From Spinactinospora alkalitolerans (GTDB taxonomy: Bacteria > Actinomycetota > Actinomycetes > Streptosporangiales > Streptosporangiaceae), in NCBI RefSeq assembly GCF_013408795.1, contig NZ_JACCCC010000001.1:558001-622000 (forward strand): DNA of 64,000 nucleotides. Direction: 5' to 3'. Shown here piece by piece: positions 16,340 to 23,906 of this stretch (within the stretch, counting starts at the first letter, position 1; each line of letters opens with the position of its first letter). Below the pieces are notes generated by a model. It did no database searches and was not told the DNA's origin. It was given only the letters and a program-made list of their open reading frames with translations. The position numbers and the translations under genes were made by a program.

Positions 16340-17503
16340 TTATAGAGAGCTCTCTCTGATCGGCGAGGCTATCCGCTCGACCGCACTCTGATTCACCACA
16401 GCTCCAATCCCCGGATTTTCCGGCAGGTACGCAAATCCGTCCTTGATGACCGGGCCGTCTACGAGTGCCTCGTCCCGGAGACTGCTCGCACTTGAGTCGA
16501 CCTCCAGCATGGGAGGGTCTTCTATCAGACGAGGTGGGTATTGCGGCATCGCGCTCAACAGCTGCAGAGTGGCGGCTGTGTTTATGCCGAGTCCCCATGA
16601 ATGAGGGACACATCGCGTGTTGAACGCGGACGCCAGATACGCGATGTTGCGGCACTCTCCCACTCCGCCGGCCATCGCCACCGAGGGCTGCACGATGTCG
16701 ACCGCGCCCGATTCAAGTAGGCGCCGGAACCCCCACCTTGTGTATTCCTCCTCGCCTCCCGCGACCGGGATCTCCGTCCTGGCTCGCACCTCGCGGTAGC
16801 CCTCAAGATCTTCCGGTACCACAGGCTCCTCGAACCAATAGATCCGACAGTCCTGCACCCGCTTGCTGAGTTGGATGGCTTCGGCGGCCGTGTAGGCGCG
16901 GTTAGCGTCCATCATGATCCGTACCGACGGCCCGACGGCATTGCGGACGGCATGGATCAACTCGGTGTCGAGATCCACACCAAACCCGACTTTCAGCTTG
17001 AGCGCACCTGCGCCTTGGTCTACTTTACGTCTTGATTCGTCAACAACTTCCTCCACGATGCGACTAAGATCGTGAGGGTAGCCGCCCGTCAAATAGACGG
17101 GGACACGGGTACGGAATCCTCCTCCCAAAAGAGTCGAGACGGAAACGCCGAGTATCTTTCCGCACAGATCGTAGAGGGCCGTCTCCAGCGCACTGAGCGC
17201 AATCATTGTGACACCAGTACGCCCGTAATCACGGGTGTAGTTGTACGCTCTCTCCCAGAGAGCCCTCACGTCGAATGGGTCTTGCCCGAGGAAGATGTCC
17301 GCGTACTGGGAATGTATGGCGTCAGCGCTGGAAGTCGGAGCATATTCCCCCTCGCCCCACCCTACGAAACCATCTTCCGTACTAACTTGGACAAATAGCG
17401 ACCAGCGCGTATGCCGCCAGCACTGCGAGTACGCCCAAGGGCGATCTAGCGGCACTTCTAGTGGATAGGTCTTGATCGCGCTTATCTTGGTGTTTTTGGC
17501 CAT
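16340..17503 (-). CDS. mandelate racemase/muconate lactonizing enzyme-family protein (acid-sugar dehydratase-like)
   Basis: A 387-residue enolase-superfamily member and the first gene of the minus-strand operon. The barrel residues are present: KLKVG (KxK base), metal ligands in MMDANRAY, FEEPVVPED and AGGEEEY, and a His in CVPHSWGLG. The Asp partner of the usual His-Asp dyad appears as VDIVQPSVA. The N-terminal capping domain runs to about residue 120. Members dehydrate sugar acids or epimerise/racemise carboxylates by abstracting the alpha proton. The operon context favours a dehydratase feeding the dehydrogenases, but no specificity residue set is recognised. Confidence 0.86.
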   Translation of the reverse strand: MAKNTKISAIKTYPLEVPLDRPWAYSQCWRHTRWSLFVQVSTEDGFVGWGEGEYAPTSSADAIHSQYADIFLGQDPFDVRALWERAYNYTRDYGRTGVTMIALSALETALYDLCGKILGVSVSTLLGGGFRTRVPVYLTGGYPHDLSRIVEEVVDESRRKVDQGAGALKLKVGFGVDLDTELIHAVRNAVGPSVRIMMDANRAYTAAEAIQLSKRVQDCRIYWFEEPVVPEDLEGYREVRARTEIPVAGGEEEYTRWGFRRLLESGAVDIVQPSVAMAGGVGECRNIAYLASAFNTRCVPHSWGLGINTAATLQLLSAMPQYPPRLIEDPPMLEVDSSASSLRDEALVDGPVIKDGFAYLPENPGIGAVVNQSAVERIASPIRESSL

Positions 17504-17582
17504 CCGCCTACATCCCGCCTGCAGTTTTGTTCTCGGGGCCGTCCCCGCGACGCCGTGCCGCCTTGAGTGGCCACCTTGCCAG

Positions 17583-17602
17583 CTTGTATCCTAGTATACA
17601 AG
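17583..17602 (+). promoter_or_regulatory. palindromic GntR/FCD-type operator between divergent genes
   Basis: CTTGTAT-CCTAGT-ATACAAG has perfect 7-bp arms, and the inner TAGTATACAA (17592-17601) fits the TNGTNNNACNA consensus of FCD-type GntR regulators. It lies 80 bp upstream of the enolase-type gene (minus) and 183 bp upstream of the GntR gene (plus), in a position to control both. Confidence 0.65.
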
Positions 17603-17784
17603 AGATGGCACGGACAAGGCTCAGGACAGCTAGGCGCCGATGAGGCGTTGGGCCTCCTGGTCCTGCAGCCCAGCAAGGACAGGCGTTCCGCGGGACAGGC
17701 ACGCCAGTGATCGAGGAGCGGACTCAATGCGGAGGTCGTATACCGTCGAGACTGCCTTCGCACGCAGAGTCACGGGAGGACACG

Positions 17785-18459
17785 GTGAGTAAATTGTCCG
17801 TTACTGGTCGAGGTCAGTTTGCCGGCGCCACGCTAGGAGACGAGATATATGAGCACTTGCGGAAGGAGATACTTCTTGGGCGGCTACGCCCGAATGAGTT
17901 CCTCGTCGAGGCGGAGCTTGCCGAGCGCTTGCAGGTGAGCCGTACCCCGATCAGAGAGAGCCTGCAGCGGCTTGCGGCAGAAGGCCTCATTGTGTCAACG
18001 CACCGACGTTGGATGGTCTACGAGCACACCATAAGCGAGATTCGTGAGATCTACGAGGTAAGGCTGGCCCTCGAAGGAAGCGCCGCACGACTAGCGTGTG
18101 AGCGCGCCACAGACGATGAAATTCGTGAGATACTCCAACTTGTCAACTCATGGCCACATGCTATGGAGCCTGGCAATGAGTCGAGGGTGGACCATAATGA
18201 CAGGTTTCACACTCTTATTGTGCGGTCGGCGCACAATAAGAGGCTGTCGGCCTTAATCGAGAAGAACCAGCAGTACTATTTCAACAAGCAGGTCGCCTTG
18301 TTCTATAACAAGGAAAGCATCGCTGAATCGCAGCGACAGCACCGCGGGATCGCTGAGGCGATTGAGGCTCGTGACGGCGACCGTGCAGAAGAAATTACCC
18401 GAAGGCACGTGCAGCATGCACTGGACTTGATCATCGCGCACGCGAATGAGTCCTCGTGA
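17785..18459 (+). CDS. GntR-family (FCD/FadR-type) transcriptional regulator
   Basis: A 224-residue regulator. The winged helix-turn-helix is at residues about 15-80 (GDEIYEHLRKEILLGRLRPNEFLVEAELAERLQVSRTPIRESLQRLAAEGLI). The all-helical FCD domain contains the metal/effector ligands in EVRLALEGSAARLA, DHNDRFHTLIVRSAHN and RQHRGIAEAI. GTG 17785 is preceded by GGGAGGA at 5-base spacing; the longer frame from 17707 lacks a site. It diverges from the enolase/amidohydrolase operon with an FCD-type palindrome between them, so it most likely represses that operon in response to a carboxylic acid. Confidence 0.88.
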   Translation: MSKLSVTGRGQFAGATLGDEIYEHLRKEILLGRLRPNEFLVEAELAERLQVSRTPIRESLQRLAAEGLIVSTHRRWMVYEHTISEIREIYEVRLALEGSAARLACERATDDEIREILQLVNSWPHAMEPGNESRVDHNDRFHTLIVRSAHNKRLSALIEKNQQYYFNKQVALFYNKESIAESQRQHRGIAEAIEARDGDRAEEITRRHVQHALDLIIAHANESS

Positions 18460-20203
18460 AGTCAGTGACTCCTTAGCGATCGTCAGAAACTTACCCACTG
18501 AAGGGACCAGACAGTTGACCACTTCCCGGACCGGGGCTCGGGCCCTGATCGATGCGCTCATCGCGCACGGGGTCGATACGATCTTCTGCGTTCCCGGTGA
18601 GAGCTATCTTGCGGCCCTAGATGCCTGTTACGAGTCGCAGCCGCGGATCCGCGTCATCACCTGTCGGCACGAATCCGGTGCCGCGAACATGGCAGAAACC
18701 TACGGTAAGCTCACCGGCCGACCCGGTATCTGCTTCGTCACCCGCGGACCGGGAGCGACACACGCAAGCGTAGGCGTGCACACTGCCTTTCAGGACTCCA
18801 CACCGATGATCCTGTTTGTGGGGCAGGTACCGCGGGCCGCGCGAGGGCGTGAGGCGTTCCAGGAGGTCGACTACAGGCAAATGTATAGCGGGCTGGCCAA
18901 GTGGGCGGCCGAGGTGGATACCGCCGACCAGTTGCCGGAACTCGTGGACCGGGCGTTTTACACGGCCGGCTCCGGACGGGCGGGACCGGTCGTGCTGGCG
19001 CTGCCCGAGGACGTACTCACCGAGTCGACGGAGGCCGCGGACGCCGAACCGCGCGAGCTTGTCGAGCCTCGCCCTTCTCCCGGCGACCTGGAGCGGGTAC
19101 GCGAGTTGCTGAGGCGGTCGCGCAGCCCGCTGGTTATTGTCGGCGGTGGGGGCTGGACGTCGCAGGCGGCCCGTGACCTGCAGGCATTCGCCGAGGCCAA
19201 CGCGCTCCCTGTAGCAGCGTCCTTCCGTCGCCAAGACTACATCGACAACACTTCACCGAGCTATGCCGGTCACTTGGGTATCGGGATCGACCCGTCGCTT
19301 GCGCAGCGGGTCCGCGGAAGCGATCTCATCCTCGCGGTGGGTACCCGCCTTGGCGATGTTCCGACCGCCGGCTACACGCTACTCAGCCCGCCTGAGCCGA
19401 CGCAGACGTTGGTGCATGCGCATCCCGATCCCGACGAGCTTGGCCGCGTCTACCACCCCGATGTAGCGATCGTGGCGAGCGGGCCGGCGATGGCCGCCGG
19501 GCTTGCGAGACTGGACCCCGTTGACTCCTCGCCATGGGCGGACCAGGCAGGCGCGGCGCACGAAGAGTTCCTGGCCTGGCAGCGGCGCGGTAATACCGCG
19601 TCACAGGGTGTCGACATGTCTTCGGTCCTCGGTCACCTGGCGACGACGCTGCCGGACGATGCGATAATCACCAACGGCGCGGGGAACTACACGGTCTGGG
19701 CACAACGCTGCTACACGTTCCACACGTATCGCACTCAACTCGCTCCGGCTAGCGGCGCCATGGGGTATGGCGTTCCTGCCGCAATCGCCGCCAAGTTGGT
19801 GGATGCTACCCGTAGCGTTGTCTGTCTCGCTGGGGACGGCTGCTTCCTGATGAACGGCCAGGAGTTGGCAACGGCGGTGCAATACGACCTCGACGTGGTG
19901 TTCCTGGTGGTCAATAACGGTATGTACGGCACTATCCGAATGCACCAGGAGCGCCACTACCCCGGACGGACGATGGCCACGACCCTTGAGAACCCCGACT
20001 TCGCGGCCTACGCTCGCGCTTTCGGGGCATACGGCGAAGTGGTCGAGAAGACGGCGGAGTTCCCGGAGGCGTTCGAACGTGCACGTGCCTTCGGCGGCCC
20101 GGCACTACTGGAGCTGCGCACCGACCCGGAGCTCATCACTCCCGACGCTACGATCGCTGACCTGCGGCCCGAGCAGGATTCGAACTTGCGACACCCGCTT
20201 TAG
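18446..20203 (+). CDS. thiamine-diphosphate-dependent enzyme (acetolactate synthase-like) with an att-derived C-terminus
   Basis: Up to 585 residues. The three ThDP-enzyme domains are seen: the pyrimidine-binding domain with FCVPGESYLAALDA and the activating Glu in CRHESGAANMAETYG, a central domain, and the PP domain with LAGDGCFLMNGQELATAVQYDLDVVFLVVNN (GDG...NN). The overall type is acetolactate synthase/benzoylformate-decarboxylase-like; activity is not assigned. ATG 18446 overlaps the GntR gene by 14 bases; TTG 18515 with GAAGGGA upstream is an alternative. The last eleven residues (PEQDSNLRHPL) are translated from the degenerate tRNA-Arg attachment sequence at 20168-20204, so the native C-terminus was replaced or extended by an integration event. 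Confidence 0.85.
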   Translation: MSPREVSDSLAIVRNLPTEGTRQLTTSRTGARALIDALIAHGVDTIFCVPGESYLAALDACYESQPRIRVITCRHESGAANMAETYGKLTGRPGICFVTRGPGATHASVGVHTAFQDSTPMILFVGQVPRAARGREAFQEVDYRQMYSGLAKWAAEVDTADQLPELVDRAFYTAGSGRAGPVVLALPEDVLTESTEAADAEPRELVEPRPSPGDLERVRELLRRSRSPLVIVGGGGWTSQAARDLQAFAEANALPVAASFRRQDYIDNTSPSYAGHLGIGIDPSLAQRVRGSDLILAVGTRLGDVPTAGYTLLSPPEPTQTLVHAHPDPDELGRVYHPDVAIVASGPAMAAGLARLDPVDSSPWADQAGAAHEEFLAWQRRGNTASQGVDMSSVLGHLATTLPDDAIITNGAGNYTVWAQRCYTFHTYRTQLAPASGAMGYGVPAAIAAKLVDATRSVVCLAGDGCFLMNGQELATAVQYDLDVVFLVVNNGMYGTIRMHQERHYPGRTMATTLENPDFAAYARAFGAYGEVVEKTAEFPEAFERARAFGGPALLELRTDPELITPDATIADLRPEQDSNLRHPL

Positions 20204-20204
20204 G
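20168..20204 (-). repeat. degenerate attachment site att1 (3' part of tRNA-Arg)
   Basis: The sequence around GCAGGATTCGAACTTGCG-ACACCCGCTTTAGG matches the T-arm and anticodon-side 3' portion of the tRNA-Arg gene at 53433-53508, with a few substitutions. Beyond it, the sequence up to about 20250 resembles that following the second copy at 23712. It marks the outer end of the first integrated element. Confidence 0.75.
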
Positions 20205-20289
20205 CCAGCGACCACACCTCGTTCACCGGAGTTCGTCGGGGTTCTGACCTGGGGCTGCATACGTCCATGAACCCTCATGGTCGGCAATG

Positions 20290-20299
20290 AACTGAGACC
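20290..20299 (+). repeat. possible integrase arm site (AACTGAGACC)
   Basis: A single AACTGAGACC lies about 90 bp inside the element from att1. The same decamer occurs in tandem near the two other attachment sites, on both sides of att2. Its role as an arm-type integrase site is inferred from this placement. Confidence 0.45.
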
Positions 20300-20302
20300 A
20301 CG

Positions 20303-20730
20303 GTGGTGGCTCTGGCAGACACTGCGGCCTCATGGCTCGGCTCGAGAAGCTCTGCAATCGTCGGAACCCGGGAGGGGCGACGTCCGGTGACGCTGCCTCG
20401 GTGGTCGCGTGGGATCACCATCGCTGCGGTGCTGCTACTCGCCGGGATTGCGGCGGTGGTCTCCTACTCCCACATGTTCGAGCTTGCTCAGCGGCACGGT
20501 GAACCGGCGTGGCGGGCGGCCCTGTTCCCGCGCTCGGTGGACGGCATGATCGTCGCTCGTCGATGGCGCTGCTGACCGACACCCCACGGCTGGCGCGGCG
20601 ACCTGCTGCCGTGGACGAGCTGATCCTGGGCAGCGTTGCCAGCCTTGCCGCGAACATTGCGGTGGCCGATCCGCCCCTGTGGTCGCGGGCGATCCATGTC
20701 TGGCCGAGTTTCGCACTGATGGGTGCGTTC
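20303..20730 (+). pseudogene. DUF2637-family membrane protein, frameshifted and truncated
   Basis: One frame encodes GITIAAVLLLAGIAAVVSYSHMFELAQRHGEPAWRAALFPRSVDGMIVA and then fails. Another frame continues from about 20560 with MALLTDTPRLARR, SLAANIAVADPPLWSRAIHVWPSFALMGAF. This is the DUF2637 family of actinomycete plasmids and integrative elements. A base or two is missing at 20555 relative to the second copy (23907-24739), and the C-terminal half is absent. It occupies the same place after the attachment site as the second copy. Confidence 0.75.
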
Positions 20731-20895
20731 GATGGACATGTTCGCCCTTGGTCGGTTTCGGGCCGGGCTCGGCCCTTCGGTGGGTGAGGTCGTGTACTCC
20801 GCGGGGCCCGGCTTGGTCCGCCGGGCCCCGCCTCTGCGAGCGGCGCGGGCCGGTGCGTCCGCTGTTGTCGGCCGCGATCGTCTGCGGCGGCCAGG

Positions 20896-21684
20896 TCAGC
20901 CGCGGCTGCCCCAGTCCAGGCGGTCGGTCAGACCGGCCTCGGCGAAGGCGGTTTCGAGTTCCCTGCGCCCTTCGGTGAAGTGGGCCCAGCCGTCGTAGTG
21001 GACGGGCACCACGCGGGGCGCGTCGAGGAGCCGGGTGGCCTCGACCGCTTGGGTGCTGTCGAGGACGATCGGTCGGCCGTCGAAGAGCATCGGGAAGCGG
21101 GGGGCGCCCGCGAAGAGGACGGCGGTGTCCACTGGGCTGAAGCGCTCGGCGATCTGGCCGACCAGTTCGAGCGATGCGTTGTCGCCGCTGACGTAGACGG
21201 TGGGCAGTCCCTGACCGGTCAGAACGAAGCCGACCACCTGGCCGGCGAACGGCTCGACCTCCTCGCGCGGCGCCGGGCCGTGGACGGCCGGGACGGCGGT
21301 CACCGTGACCGTGCCGCCCCCGGGGCGGTCCAGCTTGACCTGCTCCCAGTCGACCATGCCCTTGGCCTTGTCGCCGAGGCGCTCGCCGCCGCCGGGGGTA
21401 GTGAGGGTGAGCGGGATCTCGGCGAGCAGCGCACGGCCGGAGTCGTCGAGGTTGTCGGCGTGCTCGTCGTGGGAGAGCAGCACCACGTCCACGGGGCCGA
21501 GGTCGGCGGGGGCGCCCGCGGCGGGCGCGGTCTTGGTGAGGGCCGGGCCGCTCGGCACCTGGTAGTCGCCGGGCTCGTCGAAGGTCGGGTCGGTCAGGAA
21601 GCGAAGGCCGCCGTACTCGAAGAGAGCGGTGGGGCCGCCGAACACGCGGACGGCGAAGCGGTCTGTGGTCGCGGCAGAGGACAC
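20896..21684 (-). CDS. metallo-beta-lactamase-fold hydrolase (UlaG-like)
   Basis: A 262-residue MBL-fold protein. The metal motif SHDEHADNLD (about residues 70-79) replaces the common HxHxDH, a pattern seen in UlaG-like L-ascorbate-6-phosphate-lactonase relatives. YVSGDNAS and VPVHYDGWAHF supply the later Asp and His. The probable role is hydrolysis of a small lactone, phosphodiester or ester in the cytosol; the substrate is unknown. The gene is divergent from a CGNR-type regulator and starts with GTG near an operator half-site, suggesting that the regulator controls it. It is one of the few intact cargo genes of the first element. Confidence 0.82.
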   Translation of the reverse strand: MSSAATTDRFAVRVFGGPTALFEYGGLRFLTDPTFDEPGDYQVPSGPALTKTAPAAGAPADLGPVDVVLLSHDEHADNLDDSGRALLAEIPLTLTTPGGGERLGDKAKGMVDWEQVKLDRPGGGTVTVTAVPAVHGPAPREEVEPFAGQVVGFVLTGQGLPTVYVSGDNASLELVGQIAERFSPVDTAVLFAGAPRFPMLFDGRPIVLDSTQAVEATRLLDAPRVVPVHYDGWAHFTEGRRELETAFAEAGLTDRLDWGSRG

Positions 21685-21695
21685 GAAGGAAGCTC

Positions 21696-21771
21696 CTCAC
21701 GGATAGGTATGTTGTTAACCGTGATGCGAGCTTAGGTGAATCTCACGGATATTGACAAATTTATCCGTGAG
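21696..21771 (+). promoter_or_regulatory. three copies of a 10-bp operator half-site between divergent genes
   Basis: CTCACGGATA occurs at 21696-21705 and 21742-21751, and inverted (TATCCGTGAG) at 21762-21771. The last two form a perfect 10-bp-arm dyad with a 10-base loop that contains TTGACA. The sites cover the whole divergent promoter region of the MBL hydrolase and the CGNR protein, as expected for autoregulation by the latter. Confidence 0.6.
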
Positions 21772-21798
21772 GCTCCGGAAAGGCAGGGAGTCCGTAGC

Positions 21799-22407
21799 AT
21801 GAGGTCCATGGACGACGCCGTGACCGCCGAGCCTGAGATTCCGCCCGCCCCGGGCGAGGACCGGTACCTGTCCCTGGCGTTGGCCAACAGCGTCATCGCG
21901 CTTCCGGGCGGGCACTTCGTCGATCTCCTGGGAACCCCGGCGGCAGTGAACGCGTGGATGACCGAACGCGGCCTGGCCCCAGTGGACGCGGGCATGCGGG
22001 AGATGTGCGCCGCGCAGTTGCGTTCACTCCGCGAACAGATCAGGTCGCTGTTCGCCTCGCGCGCGGCCGGGCTGCCCGCCCTCTCCGGCGCGCTGGGCGC
22101 TGTCAACGACGCGCTGACACGCGTGCCCACAGCCCCGCTGCTGGCCTGGGATGAGAAGACCGGCCCCTACCGGGCCGCCCCCCATCCCACCAGCCAGATC
22201 GTCGACCACGCCCTGGCGGCCCTGGCCGCCGACGCCGCCGATCTGCTCACATCCGTCGCCGCCGAACGCCTCACCGCCTGCGGATCGGCTCCCTGCAACC
22301 GCTACCTGCTCCGGCGCGGCCGCCGCCACTGGTGCTCGACCCGCTGCGGCGACCGCGCCCGCGCGGCCCGCGCCTACGCCCGGCGCACCGGCTCCAGGGT
22401 GGAGTGA
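21799..22407 (+). CDS. CGNR zinc-finger (ABATE-domain) putative transcriptional regulator
   Basis: About 202 residues from ATG 21799 (ATG 21808 is also possible; a longer frame from 21736 would run through the operator). The N-terminal ABATE-like stress domain includes LALANSVIALPGGHFVDLLGTPAAVNAWM. The C-terminal zinc finger reads ERLTACGSAPCNRYLLRRGRRHWCSTRCGDRARAARAYARR, where the usual CGNR signature is CGSAPCNRYLL. Four cysteines fit metal binding. It diverges from the MBL-fold gene with three matching half-sites between them, so it probably controls that pair. Confidence 0.82.
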   Translation: MRSMDDAVTAEPEIPPAPGEDRYLSLALANSVIALPGGHFVDLLGTPAAVNAWMTERGLAPVDAGMREMCAAQLRSLREQIRSLFASRAAGLPALSGALGAVNDALTRVPTAPLLAWDEKTGPYRAAPHPTSQIVDHALAALAADAADLLTSVAAERLTACGSAPCNRYLLRRGRRHWCSTRCGDRARAARAYARRTGSRVE

Positions 22408-22497
22408 CCCCCGGACCCGGTGAGCGTCGATCGGTCCGTCACTGTCACCCTCGGGATCCATCGCCAGTAGGCCGCCCCGAGGGCTCGGGCATCGGCC

Positions 22498-23330
22498 GGG
22501 ACTGTACAGGTAAGGGCGCAACTCTTAGTGGGCAAGAGCCCACTGTGAGTGATAAGTCGCAGATCAAGACGGATACTGGCAGGTCGGACCAGGAGCTGGT
22601 CGCCGAGCTGATGGCCAAGGCCGAGGGCATCGGCATGGTCGGGGAGAACGGGCTGCTGTCCCGACTCGCCACGGCCACCCTGGAAAACGTGCTCCAGGCC
22701 GAGATGGATGAGCACCTGGCTCCTGCCTTGCACGCGCGCTCCGAGAAGGCCGACGGCAACGGCAACGCGCGCGACGGCACGCGTTCCACGACCGTGGCCA
22801 CCGAGGCCGGCCCCGTGGAGATCGAGGTGCCCCGCGACCGCAACGGCTCGTTTGAACCCCACATCGTCCAGAGACGCCAGCGGCGATTGAACGGCGTCAA
22901 CAGCCGCCGTGCTGTCGCTGGGCGCCAAGGGGCTCACCCATGTGAGACCTGTGCGCATCTGGCCGAGGTCTATGGCGCCGAGGTCTGAAAAGCAGACCGT
23001 CTCGGCCATCACCGACGCGGCCATGGAACGCATGGCCGAATGGCAGGACCGGCCCCTGGATCCGCTCTATCCGGTCCTGTTTCGTCGACGCGGTCAACGC
23101 CCGCATCCGCCGGGCGGTGAAGGCCCGCGGGCACCTCCCCGCCGAACACGCCGCGCCCAAATGCGCCTATCTGGCGCTGATGAGTCTGGATCCCAAGGGC
23201 ATCGGCCGGGCCCGCTGGAGCGCACGCCGGAAGAAGGCGCTGAACGCCTTCGACCTCACCTTCGACGGCCGCCCCACCACGACACGCCGCTGACCAGGAA
23301 AAACAGCCACACCATTAACTTGACACTCCC
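22498..23330. mobile_element. IS256-family element, copy A (deleted)
   Basis: The left end GGGACTGTACAGGTAAGG (22498 on) and right end (inverted, ending 23330) match the two ends of copy B at 50493-51611 and resemble one another. The element is about 830 bp, against about 1.1 kb for copy B, because of an internal deletion. Its right end abuts an integrase fragment, so it inserted in, or caused loss of, the first element's integrase gene. Confidence 0.75.
22545..23293 (+). pseudogene. IS256-family (mutator-type) transposase, frameshifted and deleted
   Basis: GTG 22545 opens with SDKSQIKTDTGRSDQELVAELMAKAEGIG and runs through the mutator-type block TEAGPVEIEVPRDRNGSFEP and RRQRRLNGVNSRR. A frameshift at about 22905 moves the frame to SEKQTVSAITDAAMERMAEWQDRPLDPLY. 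After VLF the frame shifts again, and the region with the DDE aspartate and glutamate is missing before the C-terminal SLDPKGIGRARWSARRKKALNAFDLTFDGR. It cannot be functional. Confidence 0.75.
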
Positions 23331-23596
23331 TCGGAATCGGCGCAATGGATCCCGCTGGTCGGTCGGGTTGGCCTTGGGTGCCCGCCAGGCGGAGGCGTTG
23401 GGCTTGCGCTGGTCGCGCATTCGGGCCGTGTGCGAGATCACTGCCGGCTCGCCTTCCTGATGTGCGGTCTCTTTGCCGCCGATGCGAAGGCGTGTTCGCA
23501 GTGCGGCGGGGCTGTGCGTTGTGAGGTGCGGGTCGGTTGGCGGATCAAGCAGCGGCCGACCGGATGGGGGAGGCGCTGTGGAGCTGATTCCGCAAC
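23331..23596 (+). pseudogene. C-terminal fragments of the first element's tyrosine integrase
   Basis: The fragment begins NRRNGSRWSVGLALGARQAEALGLRWS, matching the box I arginine region of the integrase at 51891-53356. After a frameshift it gives CSQCGGAVRCEVRVGWRIKQR, and then jumps to the last residues of the same protein at the stop 23587-23596. The catalytic HxxR...H...Y block is deleted. The attachment site follows with the same spacing as for the intact-ended copy. Confidence 0.75.
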
Positions 23597-23615
23597 TGAG
23601 ACCGAAACTGAGACC
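23594..23615 (+). repeat. tandem AACTGAGACC repeats, left arm of att2
   Basis: AACTGAGACC occurs at 23594-23603 and 23606-23615, twelve bases apart centre to centre, between the integrase remnant and att2. The identical arrangement is at 53363-53384. These are candidate integrase arm-binding sites. Confidence 0.5.
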
Positions 23616-23663
23616 GGTCCTGCGACCTGGAGTCGCTCACTCACGTGAAGACACAGGTCACAG

Positions 23664-23712
23664 TGGTGGCCCCAGCAGGATTCGAACCTGCGACACCCGC
23701 TTTAGGAGAGCG
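23664..23712 (-). repeat. attachment site att2 (49-bp copy of the tRNA-Arg 3' part)
   Basis: These 49 bases are identical to 53433-53481, the 3' two-thirds of the tRNA-Arg(CCT) gene (CCA end, acceptor 3' strand, T arm, anticodon stem and loop). The 5' part of the tRNA is absent, so it is not a functional tRNA. Sequence to the left matches the end of the integrase region at 53325-53432, and sequence to the right leads into a DUF2637 gene. It is therefore the junction between two tandem integrative elements. Confidence 0.88.
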
Positions 23713-23791
23713 ATCACACCCCGTTCGCCGGGGTTCGCCACCGTTCTGACCTGCGGCGGCGTATCTCAGCGGACCCCGGCGGTCGGAGGTG

Positions 23792-23813
23792 AACTGAGAC
23801 GGGAACTGAGACC
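23792..23813 (+). repeat. tandem AACTGAGAC(C) repeats, right arm of att2
   Basis: AACTGAGAC at 23792-23800 and AACTGAGACC at 23804-23813 lie about 80 bp to the right of att2, in direct orientation and with the same twelve-base period as on the left side. Placement on both sides of the crossover region is the pattern expected for integrase arm sites. Confidence 0.5.
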
Positions 23814-23906
23814 GGCGCAGGGGTACGGGAAGCATCCGTCCGGCGAGCGACATCAGAGGACTCCCGTGCCCGGGATCCGATCCGCGATCGTCTCCGCGGA
23901 TACGGC

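Noticed and set aside
23664-23712. tRNA gene at att2
   Set aside because: Only the 3' 49 bases are present; the D arm and 5' acceptor strand are absent, so it cannot fold as a tRNA.
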